DNA from: a bacterium
GTDB lineage: Bacteria; Planctomycetota; JACOTG01; JAUIME01
Assembly (NCBI GenBank): GCA_030433195.1
Contig: JAUIME010000034.1
Span: forward strand, 1-15,402
DNA length: 15,402 nt
Direction of reading: 5' to 3'
Shown here: positions 1-8,096 of the stretch, in pieces
How the letters are laid out: the number at the start of each line of letters is the position of its first letter
Position numbering within the stretch: the first letter of the stretch is position 1
The notes under the pieces: model-generated
What the model was told of the DNA's origin: nothing
What the model saw: the letters and a program-made list of their open reading frames with translations, nothing else
Databases searched by the model: none
Translations under genes and position numbers: made by a program

Positions 1-1
1 C

Positions 2-1384
2 GTGGTCCTGCTCGGAGACGGTCGCGGCGGATTCACCACGAGAATCGAAACGACGCAAGGGTCGTGGATTCAGGCGTTGGCACGCGCATCCGAGCCGGGT
101 TCCCGAAGCGACACTCTGTTGGTGGAAGTCGGATTGACTCCTCAGCCCCACCAGATTGTCGAACTGCGCGTCTCCGAGGCCGGACACATCGTGACGATCG
201 GCTCGACGCCTCTGCCCGCGCCCTTGACGCAACTCGGGTCTACCGACCTCGACCTTGACGGAGACCTCGACTGGATCGGCTGCGGCGCCTCCCGCACGGT
301 CACGTTGTTTCATCGCGAGGACGGGAAGCCCACGTACGAGCTGCCTGTCGTCGTCACGTCGCAGACCGGCGTGGGGACGCGAGTCGCAGCCTTCGACATC
401 GACAAGGACGGCGATCTCGACCTGCTGACGAATGCGCGTGGTGCCTTCCTGAACGAGGGCGACGACCGCTTCGTCGAGACCGAGATCCTGCGCGAGCTCT
501 TCCCGAACGCGATCGAGCACATCTTCACCGACGACTTCACTTCGGATGGCCTCGACGACCTGTTCGTCAAGACGTCCGTGGGCACGGCCGAGGTCATTCC
601 GGCCGATGCATCGTCGACCCCCGCGGCCATACGCCGATCGACGATTCCCACGAGCTTCGACTTGATCGGCGCCACCGACATCGACGATGACGGCTCGCTC
701 GATCTCATCGGAGTCCTTCCGGCGAGAGCCGGAGGCGTTCGATTCGGGCGTGGCGACGGGACGTTCGAGTTTCGGTCGGTCCCACGCTTCGATGCGCTGC
801 CACGAGTCATCGCCGACTTCGACGGCGACGGCATCGACGACATCTTCGGTGAATTGACGGGGACCGATTGGCATCAAGTCATCGCGGGCTCGCCCGATCG
901 TCAGTTCGATCGCACACGGAGCTTCGACTTGGGCATCCTACCCTCGTCACGCTACGACGCGGGTGATCTCACGGGTGACGGCATCGCCGATCTCGTGGTC
1001 TACGACCGTGCCAGCGGTAGGATTCGCGTCGCTCTGTCCGCGAACGGGCGCGGTCTGCAGAACATCCGCTCGATCGGACGCGGCGATATCGCCGGGCTCC
1101 CTGTCGCGATCCGCTTGCACGATTTCGACGTGGACGGCCGACTCGATCTCGCGATCTCGGTTTCCGACACCGGAACGACCGGCATCATCACGATGCGCGG
1201 ACTCGGTCACGGACGCTTCGGCCCCGCCGACGCGTGGTCGATGGACCGCTTATGGAACGGCGCCGACAACGCCGTCTTCGTGGACATCGATCAGGATGGC
1301 GACGACGACGTCCTGCAAAGAACGTGGAACACGCTCACGTTGACGAAGAACCGATCGCGACGGCCCGCGGGTACGAACGAATAG
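2..1384 (+). CDS. FG-GAP/VCBS repeat protein, 5' partial
   Basis: The frame is open from the window edge, so the N-terminus (and any signal peptide) is missing; the GTG at base 2 is not a credible start because the first residues (VLLGDGRGGF) are already inside an FG-GAP repeat. The 460 visible residues carry eight Asp-rich calcium-loop motifs of the form DxDxDGxxD at about residues 82, 132, 178, 226, 272, 322, 374 and 428, spaced 46 to 54 residues. This is the pattern of an integrin-like beta-propeller built from FG-GAP/VCBS repeats. Such proteins are normally secreted or surface exposed and bind calcium; the ligand cannot be told from sequence. No anchor or sorting domain follows the last repeat, and the protein ends soon after in a basic tail. 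The stop is only 12 bp from the end of the convergent DUF502 gene. Family call is firm; role is unknown. Confidence 0.9.
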   Translation: MVLLGDGRGGFTTRIETTQGSWIQALARASEPGSRSDTLLVEVGLTPQPHQIVELRVSEAGHIVTIGSTPLPAPLTQLGSTDLDLDGDLDWIGCGASRTVTLFHREDGKPTYELPVVVTSQTGVGTRVAAFDIDKDGDLDLLTNARGAFLNEGDDRFVETEILRELFPNAIEHIFTDDFTSDGLDDLFVKTSVGTAEVIPADASSTPAAIRRSTIPTSFDLIGATDIDDDGSLDLIGVLPARAGGVRFGRGDGTFEFRSVPRFDALPRVIADFDGDGIDDIFGELTGTDWHQVIAGSPDRQFDRTRSFDLGILPSSRYDAGDLTGDGIADLVVYDRASGRIRVALSANGRGLQNIRSIGRGDIAGLPVAIRLHDFDVDGRLDLAISVSDTGTTGIITMRGLGHGRFGPADAWSMDRLWNGADNAVFVDIDQDGDDDVLQRTWNTLTLTKNRSRRPAGTNE

Positions 1385-1396
1385 GGATTCGTTGGC

Positions 1397-2029
1397 TCAC
1401 CGCGCGGCGTCCGACGGTGCTTCTTCGGACGGACCCGTGACGCCCGCGGTGAGCACGAAGCGCAGAGCGCTCTCGAAATCGAGGGCGGCGGGTTCGACGT
1501 CGGCCCGAGGCACGACGATCGTGAAACCGCCGACCTGGTAGCTCATCGGCAGGTACACGGCGATGGGGTCGCCTTCGGTCGGGAATCCCTCGAGGTGCTG
1601 CAGGTCGTCGCGGGTGACGAATCCGACGAGGCGCGCCTCCTTGTCCCCGAGCCGAACGAACACGACCTGGTCGTACCCGCGCTCCTTCGAACGCGAGAAG
1701 TAGGAGAGCAGATCCTTGATCGATCCGTAGACGGTCTTCAGCACCGGGATCGACTCCATCTGCCGCTCGGCCGAACGCCACACCTGCCGCACCATCGCCG
1801 CGTGCAGCAACAGCCCGGCGAGGAACACCACGACGATCATCACGAGGATGCCGACTCCGGGCGTCCGGACCGCCTCGCCGAAGACGAGGCCCGAGAGATC
1901 GGCCGCGATCTGCTCGGCGGTTCGCGCGAGCCAAATCAAGATCCACAGCGTCAACGCGGCCGGCAGCACGACCGAGAGCCCCTGCGCGAACGTCCGCGCG
2001 ACGAAGCGAAGCCAGTACAATCCCGACAT
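1397..2029 (-). CDS. DUF502 family integral membrane protein
   Basis: This 210-residue protein has two hydrophobic segments near the N-terminus (about residues 17-36 and 58-80) and then a soluble domain. The block SIPVLKTVYGSIKD (about 93-106), the later LPMSYQVGGFTIVVP and the ending DFESALRFVLTAGV match DUF502, a family of small inner-membrane proteins related to plant COV/LCV proteins with no settled biochemical role. The start is set at the ATG of MSGLYWLRF because AGGAG lies 9 nt before it and the membrane domain begins right there. The frame stays open about 99 codons further upstream, but that stretch is non-hydrophobic, low-quality sequence running into the preceding ATPase gene. It lies 215 bp downstream of that ATPase on the same strand, so co-transcription is possible, though I see no promoter or terminator that decides it. 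Confidence 0.85.
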   Translation of the reverse strand: MSGLYWLRFVARTFAQGLSVVLPAALTLWILIWLARTAEQIAADLSGLVFGEAVRTPGVGILVMIVVVFLAGLLLHAAMVRQVWRSAERQMESIPVLKTVYGSIKDLLSYFSRSKERGYDQVVFVRLGDKEARLVGFVTRDDLQHLEGFPTEGDPIAVYLPMSYQVGGFTIVVPRADVEPAALDFESALRFVLTAGVTGPSEEAPSDAAR

Positions 2030-2038
2030 GATGCCGAT

Positions 2039-2043
2039 CTCCT
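2039..2043 (-). promoter_or_regulatory. Ribosome binding site deciding the DUF502 start
   Basis: AGGAG on the minus strand, 9 nt before the ATG at 2029. It supports the 210-residue form over the 309-residue form that the open frame would also allow. Confidence 0.7.
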
Positions 2044-2244
2044 GGTGGGTTTCGAGAACTCCGCATTCTCCCATACCCTGCGGCGCACGCCACATTCCCG
2101 CCGAGACTTGAAGAATGGGACGGCCAACGGGCATCGCGAATGCCGGGCCCGTCTGTCCGGTCGCGCCGGTCGACGGGTATCGCCTCCCACCGGACGCTGC
2201 GCCGGACAACGAAACCCACTGGCGCGCCGCGGTGCCGCACCCGA

Positions 2245-5200
2245 TCATGCGTCGCGAGGAACCGACCCGACGAGCTCGGTGATGCGGCCCGGCGTGATGA
2301 CGTTGCGACGGACGAGCGGCGAACACGACGCGAGCACGCGTTCGCGGATCTCGTCGTTGGACAACGGAGACGCGTCGTCGAGGTAGCCGTGTTCGCGCAG
2401 GAAGCGCGCGAGCTTGTCGATCGTCTTCGTCGGGAAGCGCTTCACCTGCTTGCGCTCGAGCCCGCGAATCAACAACGCCGCGTCGCCGTCGACCGACTCG
2501 GCGAGCTCACAGACCGCATCGAGGAACGCATCCGAGACGAGCTCCGACTCGGCGAGCACTCGCCTGTCGACGGGCTTCCCGCGACCGATGCGCCAATACT
2601 GCGCGGCCTTCTCGAAGACGCTCACCGCGGCGCGCGCGCGTTCGAGGACACTGTCGCCCTCGGGCACGAGCTCGCGACCTCCGTGCCGCACGAGGTTCTC
2701 GAGCTGCCCCCACTTCGTGATGTCGAGCGACAGCAGCTTGTGCAGCACCTCGACGTCGTCGATGAGGTGCCACAAGTGGATCCCGCCCGTCGATTCGCGG
2801 CGCGGATCGAACGGCGGCACGCCGATCTTGCGGCCGAACTCCAATCGATCGAGCCCGTTCGGGGTGGGCAAGCTCGGGCGCGGCGGGCGCTGGATCGGAA
2901 TCGTCGAGTCGGGCTCGTCGGCGATCCCGCGCACTCGCAACAAGTCGATGCGGTGCAGCGCCACCGAGTCGTCGTCTTCGAGCATTCCGAGCCACTTGCC
3001 CGCTTCGTCGTGCTGCGCCGTGAAGTAGAAGATCTGACGGCCGGTCCGCGCGACCGAAATCGCGGCGCGGATGATGGCCTGCGCGCGTCGGTCATCGGAG
3101 TTGCCGAGCGTCTCGTCGAGGAACAACGGCAACGCGGGCCCCTGCTCCTGCTCTTCGATGAAGGCGACGCGCACCGCGAGCAAGAGCTGCACGCGCGTGG
3201 CGCTCGAGAGTTCTTCGAGCGCGTGGCCGACGCCGGTCGTCGTGTCGACGGCGCGGAACGCGGGCGGCTCCCCGACGCCGAGATCGAGGCGGTACCGCCC
3301 GTCGGTGATGTCGGTAAACAGCTCGCGTGCACGGTGGAACACGCGCGGGCGTTCGAGATCGCGACTCTCGTTGCGAACCGCGTCGACGAGCACCTGCCCG
3401 ACGACGGCGCCCATGTCGAGCTCGCGCGCCTCACGCATCGTGTCGCGCGCGCGTTCGAACTCTGCGAGCGCGTCCTCGAGATCGTGCCGCTCCTTGGCTT
3501 CGGCGAGCTTCGCGCGGATCTTGCCGATCTCCTGCGTGATCGGCTCGATCGACTCGGCGGCCTCGCTGCAACGCTCGAGCTCTTCTCGCAGCGACGATTC
3601 GGCGCGCTCGCGCAGTTCGGGCTCTTCGGCGAGGCCTTCGGCGAGACGACTCACTTCGCGCTCGGCGTCACGCAACGCTTCGGTGGCGGCGCGATACGAA
3701 TCGCGTTGATCCAACCGATCGCGCAGACTGCTCTCGTCGCCCGGCTTCAGCGTGTAGCGATGATAGACGGTGGCGATCTCGGCTTCGGCTTCGCCGATCC
3801 GCTGCTCGGCTTCTTCGACGGCACGCTCGGCCGACGTCATCGCCGCGCTCGCCTGGTCCCACGCGGCCGCGCGACGGTCGAGATCTTCGATCGCTCCCTC
3901 GGCCTGCGCCGAGTCCACGACCTCGGAGTATCCGTGAGGCTTCAGCAGCCGCGCGATGTCGGCGGTCATCGAGTCGCGCTGCGAGCCCGCTTCGTCTCGC
4001 GCGCGGATCGCACCGAGGCATCGCGTCGAGAGGTCCTGCCATCGCAAGATCCGACTCACGAGATGCAAGAACGACGGATGTTCGACATTGGGGGCGAGCC
4101 CGAACGTCGCCGCGACGTCCTCGCGTTCACGGCGCACGGCGTCGACCTCGGCTTCGTGTCGCTCGCGCTTGTCGGCAAGCCCGGCCCACCGCGCTTCGCG
4201 CTCGCCGAGCACCGTACCGGAGGCGATCTCGCGCTGCAGCTCGACGATTCGTTCACCGACGGCTTCCACCGTCCACGCTGCGGGCGGCGCGACTCCGGTC
4301 CGTTCCCACGAGTCGCGGATCTCGTCGCGCGCGTCGACACGCGGACGCGGCGTGAACGTGTACCAAGCGAGACCTGCGCCTGCGGCGACGACGATCAACG
4401 AGGCCGGGCTCACGACGACCGCGCCGACGATGCCCGTCACGACGAGCGCCCCCGCACCGGCCGCGCCGATGTGTCGCGCGCGCTCGGCGTCGGCAGGATC
4501 GTACGCCTCGGCGGACAGCCACGCGTGCAGTCGCTGCATCGCTTCGCGCTTGGCGTCGAGATCGGTCGGAGTCCGGCTGCATCCGATCCACGACTCGAGC
4601 TCGTCGAGTCCCATGCTCGTCGCCGCCACGCGTTCCATGCGCTCGGCCAGATCGGACAGCGTCGTCAGCGCATCGGGACCGACTCGTGCGAGCTCTTCGA
4701 GCTGATCGTCCGAGAGGGCGTCGCCCATGCGCGATCGCTCGGCCGTCTGCTCGGCGCGCAGGCGTTCGACCTCGGTCGCGCGCTCGCGCCACGCTTGCTC
4801 CGCGGCCCGAAGCTCGCGCAACTTCGCGCGGAGCGTCGGCAGCAGCGAGCTTCCGACGCCCTTGGCCGGCAGATCACACTTCGTTCGTTGCTGGCGGGCT
4901 CGCTCGCGTTCGGAATGCGCGACCTGGCGACGCCGGCGCTCCTCTTCCTTACGACGCTCGAGCTTCTCGAGGTCGTCGAGCTCGTGTCCCGTGAGTCGAC
5001 CGATCTCGGTCGCGAATCCCTCGTAGGTCGCGGCCGCCCCGTTCCGTGTCTCCACGGCTCGTCGATGCTCGATGGCGCGTTGCAAGATCCGGATCCGATC
5101 GCGATCGCCGGTCGCGTCGTCGCGCTCTTGCTCCAGCTGGTCGAGGCGCGCTTCCTTCTCGCGGAGCGCCTGCTGCCCATCGCGAGCACGTCGCACGCGC

Positions 5201-5700
5201 TCTTTGGCTTGCTTGACGGCAGCGCGCAGCTTCTGCGAACTCGACGGCTTGGACTTGAAGCCGAGATCGTCGGCCGCACGCGCGAGGTCGTAGCCACCGC
5301 TCGACTCGCGCAGGATCACCGACGCGAGATCGCGTCCGTCTTCGAGCGCGAGCAGGTGCTGAAGCGACAGGTAGTAGCGGTCGCGCGTCTCCGCGGGTGC
5401 GATCACGGGCGCGGTGACGTCTTGGCCGTCGCGCTGACATCGCACGTGCCCGGCATCGAGCTCGATGCGCCACGGACGCCCGTCGACTCGAAGATCGCCG
5501 ACGAGCGACGCGTGCTTCGGCGCGGCAGTCGGCCACAGCAGCGCCATCATCGAGCGCGCGAGCGTACTCTTTCCGGAAGCGTTCGGACCGTGCACGAGGT
5601 TGATGCCCTGTCCGATTTCGTCGACGCGGAAACCGCCGTCGGCAAAACCCGGCATGCGACGCACGAGCACGTCGTGGAACACGAGAGTCGGACGGCTCAT
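2245..5700 (-). CDS. SbcC/YhaN-like AAA ATPase with membrane hairpin
   Basis: This 1151-residue SMC/Rad50-type ATPase is the likely partner of the nuclease encoded just upstream; its ATG overlaps that gene's TGA by 4 nt. The N-terminal half has Walker A GPNASGKST (38-46). The C-terminal half has an ABC-type signature LSSATRVQL (831-839), Walker B LFLDE (859-863, D862/E863) and a switch-like His in FTAQHDE. Between them are long charged helices predicted to be coiled coil (about 155-330 and 480-760). At the middle, where Rad50/SbcC carry a CxxC zinc hook, there is no CxxC but a hydrophobic stretch (about 411-449) broken by SPAS, which looks like a membrane hairpin. That architecture resembles YhaN of Bacillus more than SbcC. 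About 245 residues follow the ATPase core and match nothing I recognise. Role inferred: ATP-driven control of DNA-end processing, perhaps at the membrane. Confidence 0.85.
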   Translation of the reverse strand: MSRPTLVFHDVLVRRMPGFADGGFRVDEIGQGINLVHGPNASGKSTLARSMMALLWPTAAPKHASLVGDLRVDGRPWRIELDAGHVRCQRDGQDVTAPVIAPAETRDRYYLSLQHLLALEDGRDLASVILRESSGGYDLARAADDLGFKSKPSSSQKLRAAVKQAKERVRRARDGQQALREKEARLDQLEQERDDATGDRDRIRILQRAIEHRRAVETRNGAAATYEGFATEIGRLTGHELDDLEKLERRKEEERRRRQVAHSERERARQQRTKCDLPAKGVGSSLLPTLRAKLRELRAAEQAWRERATEVERLRAEQTAERSRMGDALSDDQLEELARVGPDALTTLSDLAERMERVAATSMGLDELESWIGCSRTPTDLDAKREAMQRLHAWLSAEAYDPADAERARHIGAAGAGALVVTGIVGAVVVSPASLIVVAAGAGLAWYTFTPRPRVDARDEIRDSWERTGVAPPAAWTVEAVGERIVELQREIASGTVLGEREARWAGLADKRERHEAEVDAVRREREDVAATFGLAPNVEHPSFLHLVSRILRWQDLSTRCLGAIRARDEAGSQRDSMTADIARLLKPHGYSEVVDSAQAEGAIEDLDRRAAAWDQASAAMTSAERAVEEAEQRIGEAEAEIATVYHRYTLKPGDESSLRDRLDQRDSYRAATEALRDAEREVSRLAEGLAEEPELRERAESSLREELERCSEAAESIEPITQEIGKIRAKLAEAKERHDLEDALAEFERARDTMREARELDMGAVVGQVLVDAVRNESRDLERPRVFHRARELFTDITDGRYRLDLGVGEPPAFRAVDTTTGVGHALEELSSATRVQLLLAVRVAFIEEQEQGPALPLFLDETLGNSDDRRAQAIIRAAISVARTGRQIFYFTAQHDEAGKWLGMLEDDDSVALHRIDLLRVRGIADEPDSTIPIQRPPRPSLPTPNGLDRLEFGRKIGVPPFDPRRESTGGIHLWHLIDDVEVLHKLLSLDITKWGQLENLVRHGGRELVPEGDSVLERARAAVSVFEKAAQYWRIGRGKPVDRRVLAESELVSDAFLDAVCELAESVDGDAALLIRGLERKQVKRFPTKTIDKLARFLREHGYLDDASPLSNDEIRERVLASCSPLVRRNVITPGRITELVGSVPRDA

Positions 5701-7058
5701 GCGGGCTCCTTCTGGGCGATCAACGCATCGAGCAATCGGTAGCCTTGCTCGAGCAGCATCCGTCGCGATTCTTCATCGTCGGGCTCGGGGTCGTCGGATA
5801 CGAATTGGTATGGCTTCGATCGGTGGATCGCCTCGACGGCGCGCTGCGCGTCGAGAACCCACGCCGACGACGCGTCGTCACCGGCCCCGTTCGCGCTGTT
5901 GCCGTTCGCCCGGTTTCCGGTCGATCCGACGGAATGCGTCCCGAGCGACGCCTCGTGCTCGATGGCGACGAGCCGCTTCGCGAGCAACCCGGCCGGATCG
6001 TTGCCGCGCGCGATCTCCGCGAGATCGAGCGCCGGTCGCGTCCGCGCCTCGACGCGATCGACACGCAGCGTGAGACCGTCCTTGCCGAGGTCGAGGTCGT
6101 CGAGAACTCGCCGCGCCTCGCGCGCCACGCTTCGGTGCATCGGCGTACGGCCGACGAGCTCGAGCGTACATGCGACGTGACGCAGAGCGCCCGCGCCGCT
6201 CTCGCTCGCGAGCGCATCGCGATGCGTGCGCAGCGCCTTGGTGATCGTCGACTCGAGAGTTTCGACGTCGGCGACGTCACTCAGATCGACGGCGAGCGAA
6301 TCGTAGCGCACGCTCGAAAGCGGGATCGGCCGTGTGCGACATACGGGACGCGCCGTGCGGTCGATCTCGAGCAGCCACGCGCCGTGCGCGCCGCGCTCGC
6401 CGGAAGTGATCGCTTGCACCGACCCCGGAACGAGCACGTGCGCTCCCCCCGAAGCCGGAATGTCGTCCGGCTTGTGCACGTGGCCGACCACCCACGCATC
6501 AACCGCCGACTCGGAGAGCCGAGCGACCGAAACCGGCGCGTACGGACTGTCGGGCGACGCCGTGTCCGCGTGCATCAAGCCGAGCACCGGCACGTCGTCC
6601 GACGGCTCGAGTGTGTAATCGTCGAGCGGAGACGTCTCGAAATGCTCGCGCGGGAACGACCAGCCATCGACGTGCAGCCGCTGGCCCGACGACGTCTCGA
6701 TCGTGCGGCGTTCCCATCGCCCGCCGGCACCGATCAAGTGGAAGCGCTCCGCGCCGACGCTGTCGACGAGTCGAGGCAAGACGTCGAAGTCGTGGTTGCC
6801 GGCGACCGCGCAGACGGGAATCTCCCGCGCCGACAATCGCGCGAGCCCACGCTCGAGCGGACCGAACGCCTCGAAGAAGCGGTTCGCGCGATCGACGACG
6901 TCGCCGGCGAGCACGACAAGGTCGACGGACTCGGCAAGGGCGACTTCGACGACGCGATCGAACGTGCTCGCACACGAGAACGCGGGACCGTCGAGATCTT
7001 CAGGAATGCGGCTGGATCGACGCCCGATGTGCAGATCGCCGCAGCACAGGATCTTCAT
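5697..7058 (-). CDS. SbcD/YhaO-like metallophosphoesterase nuclease
   Basis: This 453-residue protein has all calcineurin-type phosphoesterase motifs of the Mre11/SbcD family: GDLHIG (D8, H10), GDVVDR (D53), GNHD (N88-D90), LMHAD (H163) and GHVHKPD (H193, H195), which bind two metal ions and cut DNA phosphodiester bonds. After the catalytic domain (about 1-235) comes a capping region, then an Asn/Gly-rich linker (about 379-392) and a helical tail likely used to dock the ATPase. Its TGA overlaps the ATG of the SbcC/YhaN-like gene by 4 nt, so the two are translationally coupled and probably form one complex. The ATG is the first one in frame and begins directly with the beta-strand before motif I; a weak GGAAGA precedes it. 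A good sigma70-like promoter lies about 260 nt upstream. The match to YhaO versus SbcD is not decided by sequence alone. Confidence 0.9.
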   Translation of the reverse strand: MKILCCGDLHIGRRSSRIPEDLDGPAFSCASTFDRVVEVALAESVDLVVLAGDVVDRANRFFEAFGPLERGLARLSAREIPVCAVAGNHDFDVLPRLVDSVGAERFHLIGAGGRWERRTIETSSGQRLHVDGWSFPREHFETSPLDDYTLEPSDDVPVLGLMHADTASPDSPYAPVSVARLSESAVDAWVVGHVHKPDDIPASGGAHVLVPGSVQAITSGERGAHGAWLLEIDRTARPVCRTRPIPLSSVRYDSLAVDLSDVADVETLESTITKALRTHRDALASESGAGALRHVACTLELVGRTPMHRSVAREARRVLDDLDLGKDGLTLRVDRVEARTRPALDLAEIARGNDPAGLLAKRLVAIEHEASLGTHSVGSTGNRANGNSANGAGDDASSAWVLDAQRAVEAIHRSKPYQFVSDDPEPDDEESRRMLLEQGYRLLDALIAQKEPA

Positions 7059-7403
7059 GAATGGATTCTTCCGTGCGAAGCACCCGCGTACTCACAGCCG
7101 AGCAGGACCGTGCACGCGAGCGAATCGAAGGACGAAGATCGAACGCGTGACCGAAACGCTTCGATCGCGAAGGGACCGCGGACCGCTTCGCGCCGTCGGC
7201 CGGCTTCGAAAACGCAGGTCGCCATGACAGGAACGAACGTGCGAGACAAAGCCAAACGGCAGCGAAGAACGTCGGGCCAAGAGCCCCCCTTTGAAACCTC
7301 TTCTTCCGGAGAAGCGTGGATCATACTGCGGCCTCGGCCCCGAAGTCAACCGCGGGAGGCGATCGGATTCGCCCGGCGAAAACCCCGTTCGATAGACCGC
7401 TTC
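7059..7403 (-). other. Intergenic leader of the nuclease operon
   Basis: This 345-bp gap separates the ABC ATPase stop from the nuclease ATG. It holds a minus-strand promoter (7320-7349) and then roughly 250 nt of untranslated leader. An imperfect palindrome CTTCTtCCGGAGAAG at 7301-7315 lies just past the -10 box, near the expected transcription start. I see no convincing terminator for the ABC cluster and no credible small gene; the one minus-strand frame spanning the gap begins inside the -10 box itself. Confidence 0.5.
7320..7349 (-). promoter_or_regulatory. Sigma70-like promoter for the nuclease/ATPase pair
   Basis: On the minus strand, TTGACT (7349-7344) is followed after 18 bp by TATGAT (7325-7320). 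Both hexamers are one base from consensus, standing out in otherwise GC-rich DNA. Transcription would start near 7312 and run into the nuclease gene. Confidence 0.65.
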
Positions 7404-8096
7404 TCAGCTCTCGACGACGCCTTCACGAAGGCGCACTTCGCGGCCGCCGCGCGCGGCATCGTGGTGGTGCGTCGCGACGACGACCGTGAGTCCGTCGTCG
7501 CGCACGAACTCCGCGAAGAGCTCGTGAACGCGTTCGGCGTTGGCGCGGTCGAGGTTGGCGGTCGGCTCGTCGGCGAAGACGATCGCGGGACGGTGCACGA
7601 GCGCGCGTGCGAGCGCGACGCGTTGCATCTCGCCGCGCGAGAGTTCTCCCGGTTTGCGATGTGCGCGATCGCCGAGTCCGACACGGTCGAGCCACCGCTC
7701 GGCCTCGACGCGCGACGTCGCCCTCGATGCGCCCGCGAACTCGAGCGGCAAGCGCACGTTGTCGAGCGCGCTCGCGTGCCGCAACAGGCGGAAGTCCTGG
7801 AACACGAACCCCATGTGCTCGAGTCGAAGCGCCGCGAGACGGGACGCCGAGACCGAGCGGTCGCCGCCTTCTCGTCCGGACGATACGACGTCGCCGCGAA
7901 ACACGACGCGCCCCCGCGTCGGGCGCTCCATGAGGCCGAGGATCGCGAGCAGTGTCGACTTGCCCGAGCCGGAAGCGCCCGTGACCGTGACGTGCTCGCC
8001 GGCTTCGATCGCGAGCGACACGTTGTCGAGCGCGCGAACGACACCGCGCGGCTGTGGATAATCGCGCCCGACGTGCTCCGCGGCCAGGATCGTCAT
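7404..8096 (-). CDS. ABC transporter ATPase, LolD/MacB type
   Basis: This 230-residue nucleotide-binding subunit has Walker A GASGSGKST (40-48), Q-loop Q100, signature LSRGEMQR (152-159), Walker B IVFADEPT (172-179) and switch His (H210). Length and sequence fit the LolD/MacB/FtsE class that powers FtsX-type permeases, which act by mechanical transfer across the periplasm rather than by a channel. Its ATG overlaps the TGA of the permease gene by 4 nt, so the two should be made together. A longer upstream frame exists but it lies antiparallel in the permease gene with no ATPase sequence, so the ATG of MTILAAEHVG is the start. It is the last gene of the three-gene cluster. Confidence 0.93.
   Translation of the reverse strand: MTILAAEHVGRDYPQPRGVVRALDNVSLAIEAGEHVTVTGASGSGKSTLLAILGLMERPTRGRVVFRGDVVSSGREGGDRSVSASRLAALRLEHMGFVFQDFRLLRHASALDNVRLPLEFAGASRATSRVEAERWLDRVGLGDRAHRKPGELSRGEMQRVALARALVHRPAIVFADEPTANLDRANAERVHELFAEFVRDDGLTVVVATHHHDAARGGREVRLREGVVES

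Noticed and set aside
1408..1429. Inverted repeat GTCCGA/TCGGAC as a terminator between the convergent genes
   Set aside because: Only six pairs with a 10-nt loop, no T-run, and it lies inside the DUF502 coding sequence.
1397..2326. 309-residue version of the DUF502 protein
   Set aside because: The first 99 residues are not protein-like, overlap the preceding ATPase gene, and the AGGAG site points to the inner ATG.
2140..5742. 1200-codon open frame on the + strand
   Set aside because: It lies antiparallel to the ATPase gene, is Arg/Ala/Leu-rich with no domain, and arises from high-GC codon use on the opposite strand.
7055..7324. 89-codon minus-strand frame in the nuclease leader
   Set aside because: Its ATG is part of the -10 box, it has no ribosome binding site, and its sequence shows no family features.
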